A stretch of 64,000 bases of DNA from Rikenellaceae bacterium (GCA_015060105.1 SUZD01000008.1:30685-94684), one strand, 5' to 3'; positions 48,449 through 60,903 are shown, counted from the stretch's first letter. Made by a program: numbers and translations. The notes: generated from the sequence alone by a model not told the origin.

Positions 48449-50224
48449 CTACTTCTTGGATTTGAAATACCTCTTGGGAGTGCGTGTAGAGCGTTTGTTA
48501 CCTAACTTTGAATTGTCCGCAGAAGGACCGTCAAAGAAGTAACTTTTTTGACGTCGTTTCTCGTCTTGGTTGCGTGCAACGTATAATTTTTCGCCCGTAT
48601 AGGGATTCTCTCCCGTCCAAAACATTACTGACGAGAGTGTCATTGGTGTCGGGGTCAGGTCTTGCACTTGTTCGAGGTGCATTCCCAGCGAGCGTGTCTT
48701 GCTTGCAAGTGAGGCCATGTCGCGTTCGGTACAGCCCGGGTGGCTCGATATGAAATATGGGATAATCTGATAACGCAATCCTGCCTGGTCGCAAATCTTC
48801 TCAAAGTCGCGTTTAAGGCGAATGAATCCATCGAACGAAGGTTTACGCATAAGTTTCAGAACGTGCTCCTCGGTGTGTTCGGGTGCAACCTTCAATCGTC
48901 CCGATGTGTGCTTGGTTACGACCTCACGCAGGTACTCCTCGTTCTCGAAAAGGTCGTAACGGATACCGCTACCGATATAGGCGTGTCGCACACCCGCTGT
49001 TGCTGTAATCTTCCGATATAGTTCGATAATGTGGTCGTGTGAGCGATTGAGGTTGGGGCAGGGTTTAGGGTGCAGACACGACGGACGGCGGCATTTGTCG
49101 CACAATGCTGTATCCTTACCCCCCATTTTGTACATATTTGCCGAGGGGCCTCCGATGTCCGAAATGTTGCCTTTGAAATAGGGCATTTGTGTCAGTTGCT
49201 TGACCTCGCGCAGAATAGACCCTTCACTGCGTGATGAGATAAATTTGCCTTGATGTGCCGAGATTGTACAAAAACTGCAACCACCGAAACAGCCGCGATG
49301 AATGTTGATTGAATTTTTAATCATCTCCCACGCCGGTATGTCGCCCTTGCCGTTGTAGCGAGGGTGTGGAGCGCGCATATATGGGAGGTCGAAACTGCTA
49401 TCCAACTCCTCTTGTGAAAGGGTGGTGTATGGTGGGGTAACAACCACATAACGGTCGCCCACCTGCTCGACTATTGTTCTGGTTTGGTTGCGTAGGTTGG
49501 ATTCTATCTCAATCTGTTTAAAATTTTCGCCAAAGGCTTGATTGCTATCGACGCACTCTTCGAATGAGTGTAGGCGCAACGTTTCGTCTTGGGGCAGACG
49601 CTCAACGTAACTTTGGTCGGCAATGAATGCAACTTGTTTTAGTTTGCGTAGTCGTTTGGCATTGAATCCGTTATGTAGCGCTTTGGCTACCTCTTTGATG
49701 GATTTGTCGCCCATGCCATACATCAGAAGGTCAGCACCACTATCGACAAGAACCGATGGTTTGAGCGAGTTACTCCAATAGTCGTAGTGGGTAAGGCGAC
49801 GCAACGAGGCCTCGATACCGCCAATGATGACAGGTGTATTGGGATATAGTTCTTTGAGTATGCGGGAATATACCGTCACCGCATAGTCGGGACGGAAGCC
49901 TGCTTTGCCTCCGGGGGTGTATGCGTCGTCGCTACGAAGTCGGATATTGGCAGTATAGTGATTGACCATAGAGTCCATACTGCCGGCCGAAACGCCAAAG
50001 AATAGTCGGGGTGCTCCCAATTTCTTGAAGTCTCGCAAATCGTCGCGCCAATTAGGCTGTGGAATAACGGCAACACGATAACCCTCGGCTTCGAGTATGC
50101 GTCCGATTACGGCAATACCAAACGATGGGTGGTCTATGTAGGCGTCACCCGAGATGAGTATTACATCAATGTAATCCCACCCCAGAGCCTGTACCTCTTT
50201 GGCTGTTGTCGGTAACCAACCCAT
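48449..50224 (-). CDS. YgiQ family radical SAM protein
   Basis: Start MGWLPTTAKEVQALGWDYIDVILISGDAYIDHPSFG (50224); CFGGCSFCTISAHQGKFISSRS; KVAPEHTEEHVLKLMRKP. Confidence 0.96.
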   Translation of the reverse strand: MGWLPTTAKEVQALGWDYIDVILISGDAYIDHPSFGIAVIGRILEAEGYRVAVIPQPNWRDDLRDFKKLGAPRLFFGVSAGSMDSMVNHYTANIRLRSDDAYTPGGKAGFRPDYAVTVYSRILKELYPNTPVIIGGIEASLRRLTHYDYWSNSLKPSVLVDSGADLLMYGMGDKSIKEVAKALHNGFNAKRLRKLKQVAFIADQSYVERLPQDETLRLHSFEECVDSNQAFGENFKQIEIESNLRNQTRTIVEQVGDRYVVVTPPYTTLSQEELDSSFDLPYMRAPHPRYNGKGDIPAWEMIKNSINIHRGCFGGCSFCTISAHQGKFISSRSEGSILREVKQLTQMPYFKGNISDIGGPSANMYKMGGKDTALCDKCRRPSCLHPKPCPNLNRSHDHIIELYRKITATAGVRHAYIGSGIRYDLFENEEYLREVVTKHTSGRLKVAPEHTEEHVLKLMRKPSFDGFIRLKRDFEKICDQAGLRYQIIPYFISSHPGCTERDMASLASKTRSLGMHLEQVQDLTPTPMTLSSVMFWTGENPYTGEKLYVARNQDEKRRQKSYFFDGPSADNSKLGNKRSTRTPKRYFKSKK

Positions 50225-50225
50225 C

Positions 50226-50807
50226 TTACTCCTCCTTGTATGATTTGATGTGTTGTTCAGCTGCTTCAAGTGCGTTGTAGAACTCTTCGCCAAAGGCGCG
50301 AATGATAGCCTCTTTGAGCATTTTATAAGCAGGAACGCCTAACTTACGGCCGCACTCAAAGGCACTTGCACATACATTCCAGCGGTGAAAATTGAGCCCG
50401 AAGGTGCCATTGCTGAATTTGGCAACACGAATGGGGTACAAGTGACACGAGATAGGCTTGCGCCAATCACATTCACCTGCAAGATACGCCTTCTCGATAG
50501 CGCACAAAGTCACTCCGTTTTCATTGTAGGAGTAGGCGCACTCTGCCTCATTAATAAGCGGGGTCGTTAAGTCGCCATCAATATCGACAACAGCAAAACC
50601 GTCACGTTCGATGGCCTCTTTACCCTCGGTAGTCATATATTTTTCGTAGATAGGGTATAGCTCTTCGAGGATATCCATCTCCTCAATATCGAGCGGAGCT
50701 CCTGCATTACCCTCGACACAACAAATGCCTTTGCAACGGGCAACATCGCATAAGAAATCTGTGGTCAGAATATCGGTACTTACAATCTTGTCGTCAATTT
50801 CAATCAT
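50226..50807 (-). CDS. DUF3109 family protein (Cys-rich)
   Basis: FLCDVARCKGICCVEGNAGAPLD...AECAYSYNENGVTLCAIEKAY...KPISCHLYPIRV. Confidence 0.92.
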   Translation of the reverse strand: MIEIDDKIVSTDILTTDFLCDVARCKGICCVEGNAGAPLDIEEMDILEELYPIYEKYMTTEGKEAIERDGFAVVDIDGDLTTPLINEAECAYSYNENGVTLCAIEKAYLAGECDWRKPISCHLYPIRVAKFSNGTFGLNFHRWNVCASAFECGRKLGVPAYKMLKEAIIRAFGEEFYNALEAAEQHIKSYKEE

Positions 50808-50814
50808 TGTCTGT

Positions 50815-51405
50815 CTATTTACTCCATAGTTTATTTTTGCGAATATACTCCTCGACGCAGCGGGGAACCATCTCGCTTATACTCTCGCCATTCAGCAAAC
50901 GATTTCGGACATCAGTCGAAGAAAAATCGAGTTGCGGTGCTTGTGCCATCATCTGAATCTCGGGGTATGGCGTAGAGGTTATACCCTCGCGCGGATACAT
51001 ATAAATCGGATAGTTCTCCAAAATTGTGCGCCACTCTTTCCAACGAGGAAGTTGTTGTGCAAGGTCACCACCCATAATAATCGAGAACTCCATATTTTCG
51101 CCCTGCTCTTTCTCTAACGCGCGCAGAGTGTCAATCGTATATGAGGGGCGGGGTAGGATAAACTCAATGGCCGAAGCAACAATGCGTTCGGGATATTTCG
51201 ATGCAGCACATGCGGCCTCGACCATCTCGAAACGGGCCAAATCTGCCGCCAAATCAGCCGACTGTTTGAGCGGATTTTGTGGCGATACAATCATCACCAA
51301 CAAATCACACAAACCTTGCTCGACAACGTACTCGGCAATCGCAATATGGCCGTTGTGTATCGGGTTGAAAGAGCCGAAATATAGTGCTACTCGTTGTTTG
51401 CTCAC
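50815..51405 (-). CDS. nadD: Nicotinate-nucleotide adenylyltransferase
   Basis: VALYFGSFNPIHNGHIAIAEYVVEQ, SYTIDTLRALEKE, SSTDVRNRLLNGESI. Confidence 0.96.
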   Translation of the reverse strand: MSKQRVALYFGSFNPIHNGHIAIAEYVVEQGLCDLLVMIVSPQNPLKQSADLAADLARFEMVEAACAASKYPERIVASAIEFILPRPSYTIDTLRALEKEQGENMEFSIIMGGDLAQQLPRWKEWRTILENYPIYMYPREGITSTPYPEIQMMAQAPQLDFSSTDVRNRLLNGESISEMVPRCVEEYIRKNKLWSK

Positions 51406-51413
51406 GGACTTGT

Positions 51414-51977
51414 TTATGCTTGAATGAACTCTTCGAGAATCTTGGTTGCCTGCTCAATGGCCTCGTCCAAATTGTCGTTGATGACAATATGGTCGAAATT
51501 GGGTGCCTTTTCGATTTCGCTTGCGGCTTTGGCTACGCGTTTGGCAATAACTTCGGCAGTGTCGGTAGCGCGACCCACAAGGCGTCGCTCCAATTCCTCA
51601 ACCGAAGGGGGCATGACAAACACCGAGCAAGCCTGCTCGCCGAAAATCTCTTTAAGGCGAATGCCACCCATCACATCAACGTCGAAAGCGATGACATTCC
51701 CTTTGCTCCAAATACGCTCCATCTCGCTACGCAGGGTGCCATAGAAACTTCCGCCATACACCTCTTCCCACTCGACGAATTTGTCCTCGGCAATAGCCGC
51801 ACGGAACTCCTCGGTTGTGAGGAAATAGTACTCCCTGCCGTGTTGCTCACTTCCACGAGGTGCGCGTGAAGTGGCCGAAATAGAGAATTCCAAATTCGGG
51901 AAGCGTTTCAGTAGCGCACCTACAATGGTACTTTTGCCGGCTCCGCTGGGAGCCGAAAATATGATGAGTTTACCCAT
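51414..51977 (-). CDS. gmk: Guanylate kinase
   Basis: IIFSAPSGAGKSTIVGALL, SATSRAPRGSEQHGREYYFLT, FDVDVMGGIRLK. Confidence 0.97.
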   Translation of the reverse strand: MGKLIIFSAPSGAGKSTIVGALLKRFPNLEFSISATSRAPRGSEQHGREYYFLTTEEFRAAIAEDKFVEWEEVYGGSFYGTLRSEMERIWSKGNVIAFDVDVMGGIRLKEIFGEQACSVFVMPPSVEELERRLVGRATDTAEVIAKRVAKAASEIEKAPNFDHIVINDNLDEAIEQATKILEEFIQA

Positions 51978-51980
51978 ATC

Positions 51981-52850
51981 TTACAAAATGTTGAGGACCT
52001 GTTCTTTGATTTTTTCCAACTCGTCTTTCATCTTGACAACCAGAATCTGAATATCTGCATTATTGGCTTTTGAGCCCATTGTGTTAATCTCACGACCCAT
52101 CTCCTGTGCGATGAATCCGAGTTTGCGGCCAACTTGCTCCTCTTCGCCTGCGGTGTTACGGAAGTAATCGCAATGGTTTTTGAGTCGCACTTTCTCCTCG
52201 GTAATATCGAGTTTTTCGAGGTAATATATAATCTCTTGCTCCAAACGGTTGGTGTCAGGCTCGACATTGAGTTTTGCCAAATTCTCGTTGATGCGTGTGC
52301 GAATGGTCTCGATACGACTCTCCTCGAAAGGCACAACTGCATTCTTGTAACCCTCAATCAAATCCACGCGTGAAAGCAAATCGGCAATCAGTGCTGCACC
52401 CTCTTGCTGACGGAACGAATTGAACTCTTCGAGAGCCGAGTGAACGCCATTGATAATAGCCGAGTGCTCCTCCTCCGAGATAGTCGCGGCCTCTTGACTT
52501 ACGACATCAGGCATACGCATTATAACCTCGGTGAGATTTGGACAAGTGGTGATGCCGACAGCCTCTTGCGCCTCGACAATTTGGCGATAGTAGGCTGTAA
52601 ACAACTCCTTGTTTATAGATGTGGTACTCTCAACGGCCGTAGTCTCGACCGAAATTGCTATCTCGGCTTTGCCGCGTACAATCTCTTTGGATGCAATGGT
52701 ACGAATTTCGTATTCAAGGGTGCGGTATTTGCCGGGAAGTTTGAGCGAGAGGTCAAGTTGCTTGCTGTTGAGCGAGCGTATTTCAACGGTTATTTTTTTG
52801 TTGTTAAGGGCTGTAACGGATTTGCCGAAGCCCGTCATAGATTTAATCAT
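51981..52850 (-). CDS. YicC/YloC family endoribonuclease
   Basis: MIKSMTGFGKS N-terminus; C-terminal KLGFIAQEMGREINTMGSKANNADIQILVVKMKDELEKIKEQVLNI. Confidence 0.96.
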   Translation of the reverse strand: MIKSMTGFGKSVTALNNKKITVEIRSLNSKQLDLSLKLPGKYRTLEYEIRTIASKEIVRGKAEIAISVETTAVESTTSINKELFTAYYRQIVEAQEAVGITTCPNLTEVIMRMPDVVSQEAATISEEEHSAIINGVHSALEEFNSFRQQEGAALIADLLSRVDLIEGYKNAVVPFEESRIETIRTRINENLAKLNVEPDTNRLEQEIIYYLEKLDITEEKVRLKNHCDYFRNTAGEEEQVGRKLGFIAQEMGREINTMGSKANNADIQILVVKMKDELEKIKEQVLNIL

Positions 52851-53109
52851 ACACTTGTCCGATTATTGATTAGGCAAAGATATGATTTTTGCGTGAGATT
52901 TCACAATCTTGTGGCTGTTTTGTGCTATCTTGTGAAAGTTGGTGTGAAAAAAAGTGTCAAAAAAGTGAAAAAGAGGTTGAGAAGAGAATAATAATACCAA
53001 ATTTTTGTATATTTGTAATTGACTAACCCGTATTCAATACACTTGAAAGAGCTGTGGCGAGTGCGGGTGTATTTATAAGAAAAATGAACACAAATAACCT
53101 AATACAACT

Positions 53110-54183
53110 ATGAAAAAACACAATTTCAATGCAGGACCTTCGATTCTACCCGATGTAGTCCTCGAAAATGCGGCCAAAGCGATTCTTGATTTCAATGGTA
53201 GTGGTTTGTCGCTTTTGAGCATCTCGCACCGTACTGCCGATTTTGATGCAGTATTGGCGAGTGCCGATGCGCTTTTCCGTGAATTGTTGAATATCCCCGA
53301 CAACTACAAGATTTTCTTTGTTGGTGGTGGCGCCAGCACTCAATTCTTCCATATGCCTGCAAACTTCTTGGGTAAGAAGGCGGGTTATGTAAATACAGGC
53401 GTTTGGACCAAGAAGGCTATCAAAGAGGCTAAACTTTTTGGCGAGGTTGAAATTGTCGCTTCGTCCGAGGATAAGAATTTTACATATATCCCCAAGGGAT
53501 ACGATATACCCACCGATTTGGACTACCTCTATATCTGTACCAATAATACAATCTATGGAACAGAGTATAAGACCGATATCGACTCGCCCGTACCTCTGAT
53601 TGCCGATATGAGTAGCGATATTATGAGTCGTCCTATTGATGTGAGTAAGTATGCTGTAATCTATGGTGGCGCACAGAAAAACTTGGCTCCTGCGGGTGTG
53701 TCGTTCGTGATTATCCGTGACGATATGCTTCAAAAGGTTGTTCGTCCTCTGCCTACTATGATGAATGTTAATACCCATGTTGATAATAATTCGATGTTCA
53801 ATACACCTCCCGTGTTCCCGATTTATGTGATGAACGAGACTCTGAAATGGTTGAAGAGTATTGGTGGTATTGATGAGATTTATCGTCGCAATGTCGAGAA
53901 AGCAGGCTTGTTGTATGATGCAATCGACCGCAGTAAGATTTTCCGTGGTACAGTAGCCAAGGAGGATCGTTCGTTGATGAATATCTGCTTCGTGATGGAG
54001 GAGGGCTACGAGGATTTGGCTCCCGCATTTATGGAGTTTGCAAAGTCCAAAGGTATGGTCGGAATCAAGGGTCACCGTTTGGTTGGCGGTTTCCGTGCGT
54101 CGTGCTACAATGCACTGCCGCTTGAAAGTGTACAGGCTCTCGTGGCTTGCATGGAGGAGTTCGAGGCAGCAAATGTTAAATAG
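53110..54183 (+). CDS. serC: Phosphoserine aminotransferase
   Basis: [85 protein letters not shown]. Confidence 0.98.
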   Translation: MKKHNFNAGPSILPDVVLENAAKAILDFNGSGLSLLSISHRTADFDAVLASADALFRELLNIPDNYKIFFVGGGASTQFFHMPANFLGKKAGYVNTGVWTKKAIKEAKLFGEVEIVASSEDKNFTYIPKGYDIPTDLDYLYICTNNTIYGTEYKTDIDSPVPLIADMSSDIMSRPIDVSKYAVIYGGAQKNLAPAGVSFVIIRDDMLQKVVRPLPTMMNVNTHVDNNSMFNTPPVFPIYVMNETLKWLKSIGGIDEIYRRNVEKAGLLYDAIDRSKIFRGTVAKEDRSLMNICFVMEEGYEDLAPAFMEFAKSKGMVGIKGHRLVGGFRASCYNALPLESVQALVACMEEFEAANVK

Positions 54184-54191
54184 TTGATATT

Positions 54192-55115
54192 ATGAAAATT
54201 CTTGTTGCAACCGAAAAACCCTTTGCGCGCAAGGCGGTAGAGGGTATTGGCGCAATCGTAGCCGAAGCAGGTTATGAGGTTGTGTTGCTCGAAAAATATA
54301 CCGACAAAGCACAACTGCTCGAAGCCGTTGTCGATGTTGATGGTCTTATTATTCGTAGTGATAAAGTTACTTCGGAGGTGGTTGATGCTGCCAAGAATCT
54401 GAAAATCGTTGTTCGTGCGGGTGCCGGTTATGATAATGTCGATTTGGCTGCTTGCTCGGCTCGTGGTATTGTCGTGATGAATACTCCCGGCCAAAACTCC
54501 AATGCCGTGGCAGAGTTGGCTATCGGAATGATGATTTTTATGGCTCGTAATAAGTTTACACCCGGAACAGGTACCGAGCTCAAAGGCAAACGACTCGGTA
54601 TCCACGCCTACGGCAATGTGGGTCGTTTGGTAGGTCGCTGTGGTAAAGCATTGGGTATGGAGGTGTCGGCTTATGATCCGTTCATTACCGATGCGGCATA
54701 TTTCGAGGCAGAGGGCGTGCGCAAGGTTGATAGTGTCGAGGAACTGTATTCGACAGCCGACTATGTTTCGATTCATATTCCCGCAACACCCCAAACCAAA
54801 GGCAGTATCGGATATGAGTTGCTTAAAGGTATGCCCAAAGGTGCAACTATTATCAATACTGCACGTAAGGAGGTTATTGACGAGGCTGGACTTATGCAAG
54901 TGCTGACCGAGCGCGAGGATATGAAGTATGCAACAGATGTTGCTGCCGAATGTCAAGTTGAACTTGATGAGAAATTTGGCAAACGAGTTTTTGCTACTGC
55001 CAAGAAGATGGGTGCCGAAACAGCCGAGGCCAATATCAATGCTGGTCTTGCTGCGGCTCGTCAAGCGGTTGGCTACCTCAAAGACGGCATAACAAAGTTC
55101 CAAGTTAATAAATAG
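54192..55115 (+). CDS. serA: D-3-phosphoglycerate dehydrogenase
   Basis: VVRAGAGYDNVDLAACSARGIVVMNTPGQNSNAVAELA, GIHAYGNVGRLVGRCGKALGMEV, INTARKEVIDEAGL. Confidence 0.95.
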   Translation: MKILVATEKPFARKAVEGIGAIVAEAGYEVVLLEKYTDKAQLLEAVVDVDGLIIRSDKVTSEVVDAAKNLKIVVRAGAGYDNVDLAACSARGIVVMNTPGQNSNAVAELAIGMMIFMARNKFTPGTGTELKGKRLGIHAYGNVGRLVGRCGKALGMEVSAYDPFITDAAYFEAEGVRKVDSVEELYSTADYVSIHIPATPQTKGSIGYELLKGMPKGATIINTARKEVIDEAGLMQVLTEREDMKYATDVAAECQVELDEKFGKRVFATAKKMGAETAEANINAGLAAARQAVGYLKDGITKFQVNK

Positions 55116-55119
55116 AAGT

Positions 55120-56364
55120 ATGGTAAAGATAAAAGCATTTAAGGGTATCAGACCGCCCAAAGAGTATGCAGCCGAGGTTGCTTCTCGCCCCTATGATGTC
55201 CTTAATTCGGTAGAGGCGAAGGCCGAGGCTACCGAGCGTTCGTTATTGCATATCATTAAACCCGAAATTGATTTTGAGCCGATTGCCGACGAACACTCTG
55301 CCGAGGTGTATCAAAAGGCTGTTGAGAACTTTGCAAAATGGCGCAAAAATGGCTGGTTGGTACAAGATGAGCAGGAGTGCTACTATATCTATGCACAAAC
55401 AATGGACGGCCGTACTCAATATGGTCTTGTGGCCTGCTGCCATTTCGAGGATTATCTGTCGGGTAAGATTAAGAAACATGAATTGACCCGTAAAGATAAG
55501 GAGGAAGACCGTATGATTCATGTTCGTAATCAACGAGCCAATATCGAGCCGGTGTTCTTTGCTTATCCTGCCGAGGCCGAGATGGACGCTTTGGTTGCTG
55601 ATGTTGTGGCAAACCAAGAGCCCGAATACGACTTTGTTGCGGCTGATGGCTTTGGCCATACCTTCTGGAAGATTGATGACGCTGCCAAGATTGCGCGTAT
55701 TACCGCAATTTTCGAGGCTATCCCCGCTCTCTATGTAGCCGATGGCCACCATCGCACTGCCGCTGCTGCATTGGTTGGCGAGGAGTGTAAACGCAATAAT
55801 CCAAATCATACGGGCGATGAAGAGTATTGCTATTTCTTGTCTGTTATCTTCCCCGATAACCAACTTAAAATCATTGATTATAACCGAGTTGTCAAAGATT
55901 TGAATGGATTGACTCAGAGCGAGTTAATAGAAGCACTTAAAGCGGACTTTGAGGTAGCTCCAATGGGTGCCGAAATCTATACTCCTGCATCGTTGCACAA
56001 CTTTGCTATGTATCTTGGTGGCGAGTGGTATAGCCTTACAGCCAAGCCCGGAACTTATGACGATAGCGATCCGATTGGCGTTTTGGATGTTACCGTTTTG
56101 TCGAATCTTGTACTCGATAAAATTCTTGGTATTAAGGATTTGAGGACCGACAAACGAATAGATTTTGTAGGTGGTATTCGTGGACTTGGTGAGTTGAAGC
56201 GCCGTGTAGATAGTGGTGAAATGGCAGTTGCATTTGCTCTATATCCTGTATCGATGAAACAACTCATTGATATTGCCGATACGGGTAATATTATGCCGCC
56301 CAAAACCACTTGGTTTGAGCCAAAACTGCGCTCGGGTGTGGTAATCCACTCGTTCGAGGAGTAG
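55120..56364 (+). CDS. DUF1015 family protein
   Basis: IKAFKGIRPPKEYAAEVASRPYDVLN; ALYVADGHHRTAAA; follows serC-serA. Confidence 0.95.
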   Translation: MVKIKAFKGIRPPKEYAAEVASRPYDVLNSVEAKAEATERSLLHIIKPEIDFEPIADEHSAEVYQKAVENFAKWRKNGWLVQDEQECYYIYAQTMDGRTQYGLVACCHFEDYLSGKIKKHELTRKDKEEDRMIHVRNQRANIEPVFFAYPAEAEMDALVADVVANQEPEYDFVAADGFGHTFWKIDDAAKIARITAIFEAIPALYVADGHHRTAAAALVGEECKRNNPNHTGDEEYCYFLSVIFPDNQLKIIDYNRVVKDLNGLTQSELIEALKADFEVAPMGAEIYTPASLHNFAMYLGGEWYSLTAKPGTYDDSDPIGVLDVTVLSNLVLDKILGIKDLRTDKRIDFVGGIRGLGELKRRVDSGEMAVAFALYPVSMKQLIDIADTGNIMPPKTTWFEPKLRSGVVIHSFEE

Positions 56365-56383
56365 TAATTGATATTTGATACGG

Positions 56384-56410
56384 AAGGCTGTCCCGAGGGG
56401 CAGCCTTTTG
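56384..56410 (+). terminator. Intrinsic terminator after ser operon
   Basis: AAGGCTGTCCC-gag-GGGCAGCCTTTTGTTTTG. Confidence 0.75.
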
Positions 56411-56411
56411 T

Positions 56412-56442
56412 TTTGTCTTTTGGCGAATGTTTGCTATATTTG
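56412..56442 (+). promoter_or_regulatory. Bacteroidota-type promoter upstream of MORN-GH25 gene
   Basis: TTTG (56412-56415), N19, TATATTTG (56435-56442), 25 nt before the ATG. Confidence 0.6.
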
Positions 56443-56467
56443 TTTGCATAATAGAACATAGGAACTT

Positions 56468-57739
56468 ATGAATAAATATAGTTTTTGGGGCTGGTTTGTC
56501 GTGGCATTTATTTTGGCTTATGGCGCACTTGCGGCCGTATGGCAATATACGCGCGTGCGTTATGTCGAAAAAGAGTTGTCTGACGGCAGCTTTTATAGTG
56601 GCGAGTGGTGTCGGGCGATGATGCACGGCAAGGGCGAATTAAATTACGCAGATGGCGGCAGGTATGTTGGCTATTTTGTACGAGATACAATGCACGGTCG
56701 AGGACAGATGTACTATGCCGATGGAGCACATTTCCGAGGAGTATGGCAAATGGGCTTGCGTCAGGGAAAAGGAGTGCTATGTTTGGCCGATAGTGCCTCG
56801 ATTTATGATGGCGAATGGCAGGGCGATACCCTTGTGAACGGCGTTTGGAGTACCGATACAATGCGCTATGAAGGGGATTTTCGAGAGTATCTGCCTGATG
56901 GCGAGGGCGTTTTGCGTCAAGATAATGGCGAGGAGTATGTGGGTCGCTGGCTTGGTGGAAAGCGTCATGGCGTGGGTCGCAAGAGTAATCCGACGACTAA
57001 TGAATTTGAGTTCGGCTATTGGTGTGCTGACTCATTGTGTGTACCCGAAGGTAAGCGATATGAGTTTGGTCAGAAGGTCTATGGTATTGATGTGTCGCAC
57101 CATCAAAAGCATATCACTTGGGGAGATTTGGCTCTCTACTGCGATGCGCGAGGTGAGGTCTATCATCAAGAACCACAGGATACAACTTACTTGCAACCCG
57201 TATGGTTTGCGATGATTAAATCTACCGAGGGAGCCACTTATCAAGACCCGCGATATGCTCGAAATGTGGCCGAGGCTCGCAAGTACGGACTTATCAAAGG
57301 CTCATATCACTATCTGCGTATGACCTCGACAATTCCAGACCAAGTAAATAACTATATTCTGAATACGGAGTGGTCAAAAGGTGATTTTCCGCCCATTTTG
57401 GATATTGAAGTTGCTCCCGAAGAGGTCGAATTGGTGGGCAAGGAGCGTTATCAAGAGCTGATTCTGCAATGGTTAGACGCTGTGGAGGCGTACTATGGTG
57501 TTCAACCTATTATCTATACCTATATCGCCTACAAACGAGAATTTCTGACTCGCAAGGAGTTTGATAAATACGATGTTTGGTTGGCGCGATATAGCGACAA
57601 ACGCCCCAAGCGTCACAAATGGATGATATGGCAGTTCTCCGATAGCGGACGCATATCGGGCATAGAGCCTATCGTAGATTTGAATCTCTATGATGGAGAT
57701 ATCGATGAGATGAGAGAGTATCTTATCGGTTGTCAATAA
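56468..57739 (+). CDS. Membrane-anchored MORN-repeat protein fused to GH25 muramidase domain
   Basis: N-terminal TM FWGWFVVAFILAYGALAAVW; about 6 MORN-like units (GSFYSGEWCRAMMHGKGELNYADG, GRYVGYFVRDTMHGRGQMYYADG...); GH25 motifs VYGIDVSHHQ, FAMIKSTEGATYQDPRY, FPPILDIEV, WMIWQFSDSG. Confidence 0.92.
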   Translation: MNKYSFWGWFVVAFILAYGALAAVWQYTRVRYVEKELSDGSFYSGEWCRAMMHGKGELNYADGGRYVGYFVRDTMHGRGQMYYADGAHFRGVWQMGLRQGKGVLCLADSASIYDGEWQGDTLVNGVWSTDTMRYEGDFREYLPDGEGVLRQDNGEEYVGRWLGGKRHGVGRKSNPTTNEFEFGYWCADSLCVPEGKRYEFGQKVYGIDVSHHQKHITWGDLALYCDARGEVYHQEPQDTTYLQPVWFAMIKSTEGATYQDPRYARNVAEARKYGLIKGSYHYLRMTSTIPDQVNNYILNTEWSKGDFPPILDIEVAPEEVELVGKERYQELILQWLDAVEAYYGVQPIIYTYIAYKREFLTRKEFDKYDVWLARYSDKRPKRHKWMIWQFSDSGRISGIEPIVDLNLYDGDIDEMREYLIGCQ

Positions 57740-58760
57740 TATGCAGTAATTGCTCCACCTCGTCGTCTGTTGTCGCCCAACTTGTTACAAATCGCACATC
57801 GCTATACTCCGTGCCTTTGGCGCCCCACAACTCAAATGATACTCCAGCGGCTTGGAGGCGTTCTATTTCGCTGTTTGGCAGACGGAAGAATTGCTGATTT
57901 GTAGGAGAATCCACAATAACCTCGTATCCTTGTGCCAAGAATGCTTGTTTGATGCGTTGTGCTTGCTGTACGGCGTGCTCTCCAATTTCCAAATATAGAT
58001 TGTCGCGGAATAACTCTCCGAATTGAACTCCAAGCAGGCGACCTTTGGCCAATAGTGCACCATGCAGTTTTACCAACGAAAACATATTTGGAAGCAACTT
58101 CGGATTGGTTACAACGACTGCCTCGCCAAACAATGCACCCGCTTTGGTGCCTCCAATGTAAAATACATCAGCCAAGCGGGCTATGTCTTCGAGAGTCACA
58201 TCGCTACTTTCGGTAGCCAATCCATATGCTAACCTCGCACCATCTATATATAAAGGTATATCTGCGTTGTGACAAACTCTGCTCAACTCCTCTAATTCTG
58301 CAAGTGAATATATCGTACCAAACTCTGTCGGGTGCGAAATGTAGAGCATGCCGGGCGCAACCATATGTTGATAGGTGTCGTCGGCATAAAACTCACGAAT
58401 ATAATGCTCTACATCGCTGGCGCATACCTTGCCTGCAATATGGGGGAGTGTGAGGACTTTGTGTCCTGATGCTTCGATTGCACCAGCCTCGTGAACATTT
58501 ATATGTCCGCTTTCGGCAGCGAGTACACCTTCGTGACGCGCAAGCAGACCATCAATAACCGTAGCATTGGTTTGTGTGCCTCCTACCAAGAGGTAAACTC
58601 GTGCTTCGGGTGCATTACAACACTTCTTGATTAGTTCGGCAGCTTCGGCAGTATAATGGTCGGTACCATATCCCGAAGTTTGTTCGAGATTTGTCGCAAC
58701 GAGTTTGCCAAGTAGGCGAGGGTGTGCCCCCGCCATATAGTCGGAATCAAAGCGTATCAT
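57723..58760 (-). CDS. ltaE: Low-specificity threonine aldolase family protein (PLP-dependent)
   Basis: FDSDYMAGAHPRLL, AESGHINVHEAGAIEASGHKVLTLP, LYIDGARLAYGLA, DVFYIGGTKAGALFGEAVV. Confidence 0.94.
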   Translation of the reverse strand: MIRFDSDYMAGAHPRLLGKLVATNLEQTSGYGTDHYTAEAAELIKKCCNAPEARVYLLVGGTQTNATVIDGLLARHEGVLAAESGHINVHEAGAIEASGHKVLTLPHIAGKVCASDVEHYIREFYADDTYQHMVAPGMLYISHPTEFGTIYSLAELEELSRVCHNADIPLYIDGARLAYGLATESSDVTLEDIARLADVFYIGGTKAGALFGEAVVVTNPKLLPNMFSLVKLHGALLAKGRLLGVQFGELFRDNLYLEIGEHAVQQAQRIKQAFLAQGYEVIVDSPTNQQFFRLPNSEIERLQAAGVSFELWGAKGTEYSDVRFVTSWATTDDEVEQLLHIIDNR

Positions 58761-58769
58761 TTGATAAGT

Positions 58770-60893
<2,124 letters not shown>

Positions 60894-60903
60894 TCATTGA
60901 AAT

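Noticed and set aside
53146-55160. 309 and 351 aa minus-strand ORFs opposite serC and serA
   Set aside because: Antisense shadow ORFs; serC and serA are certain.
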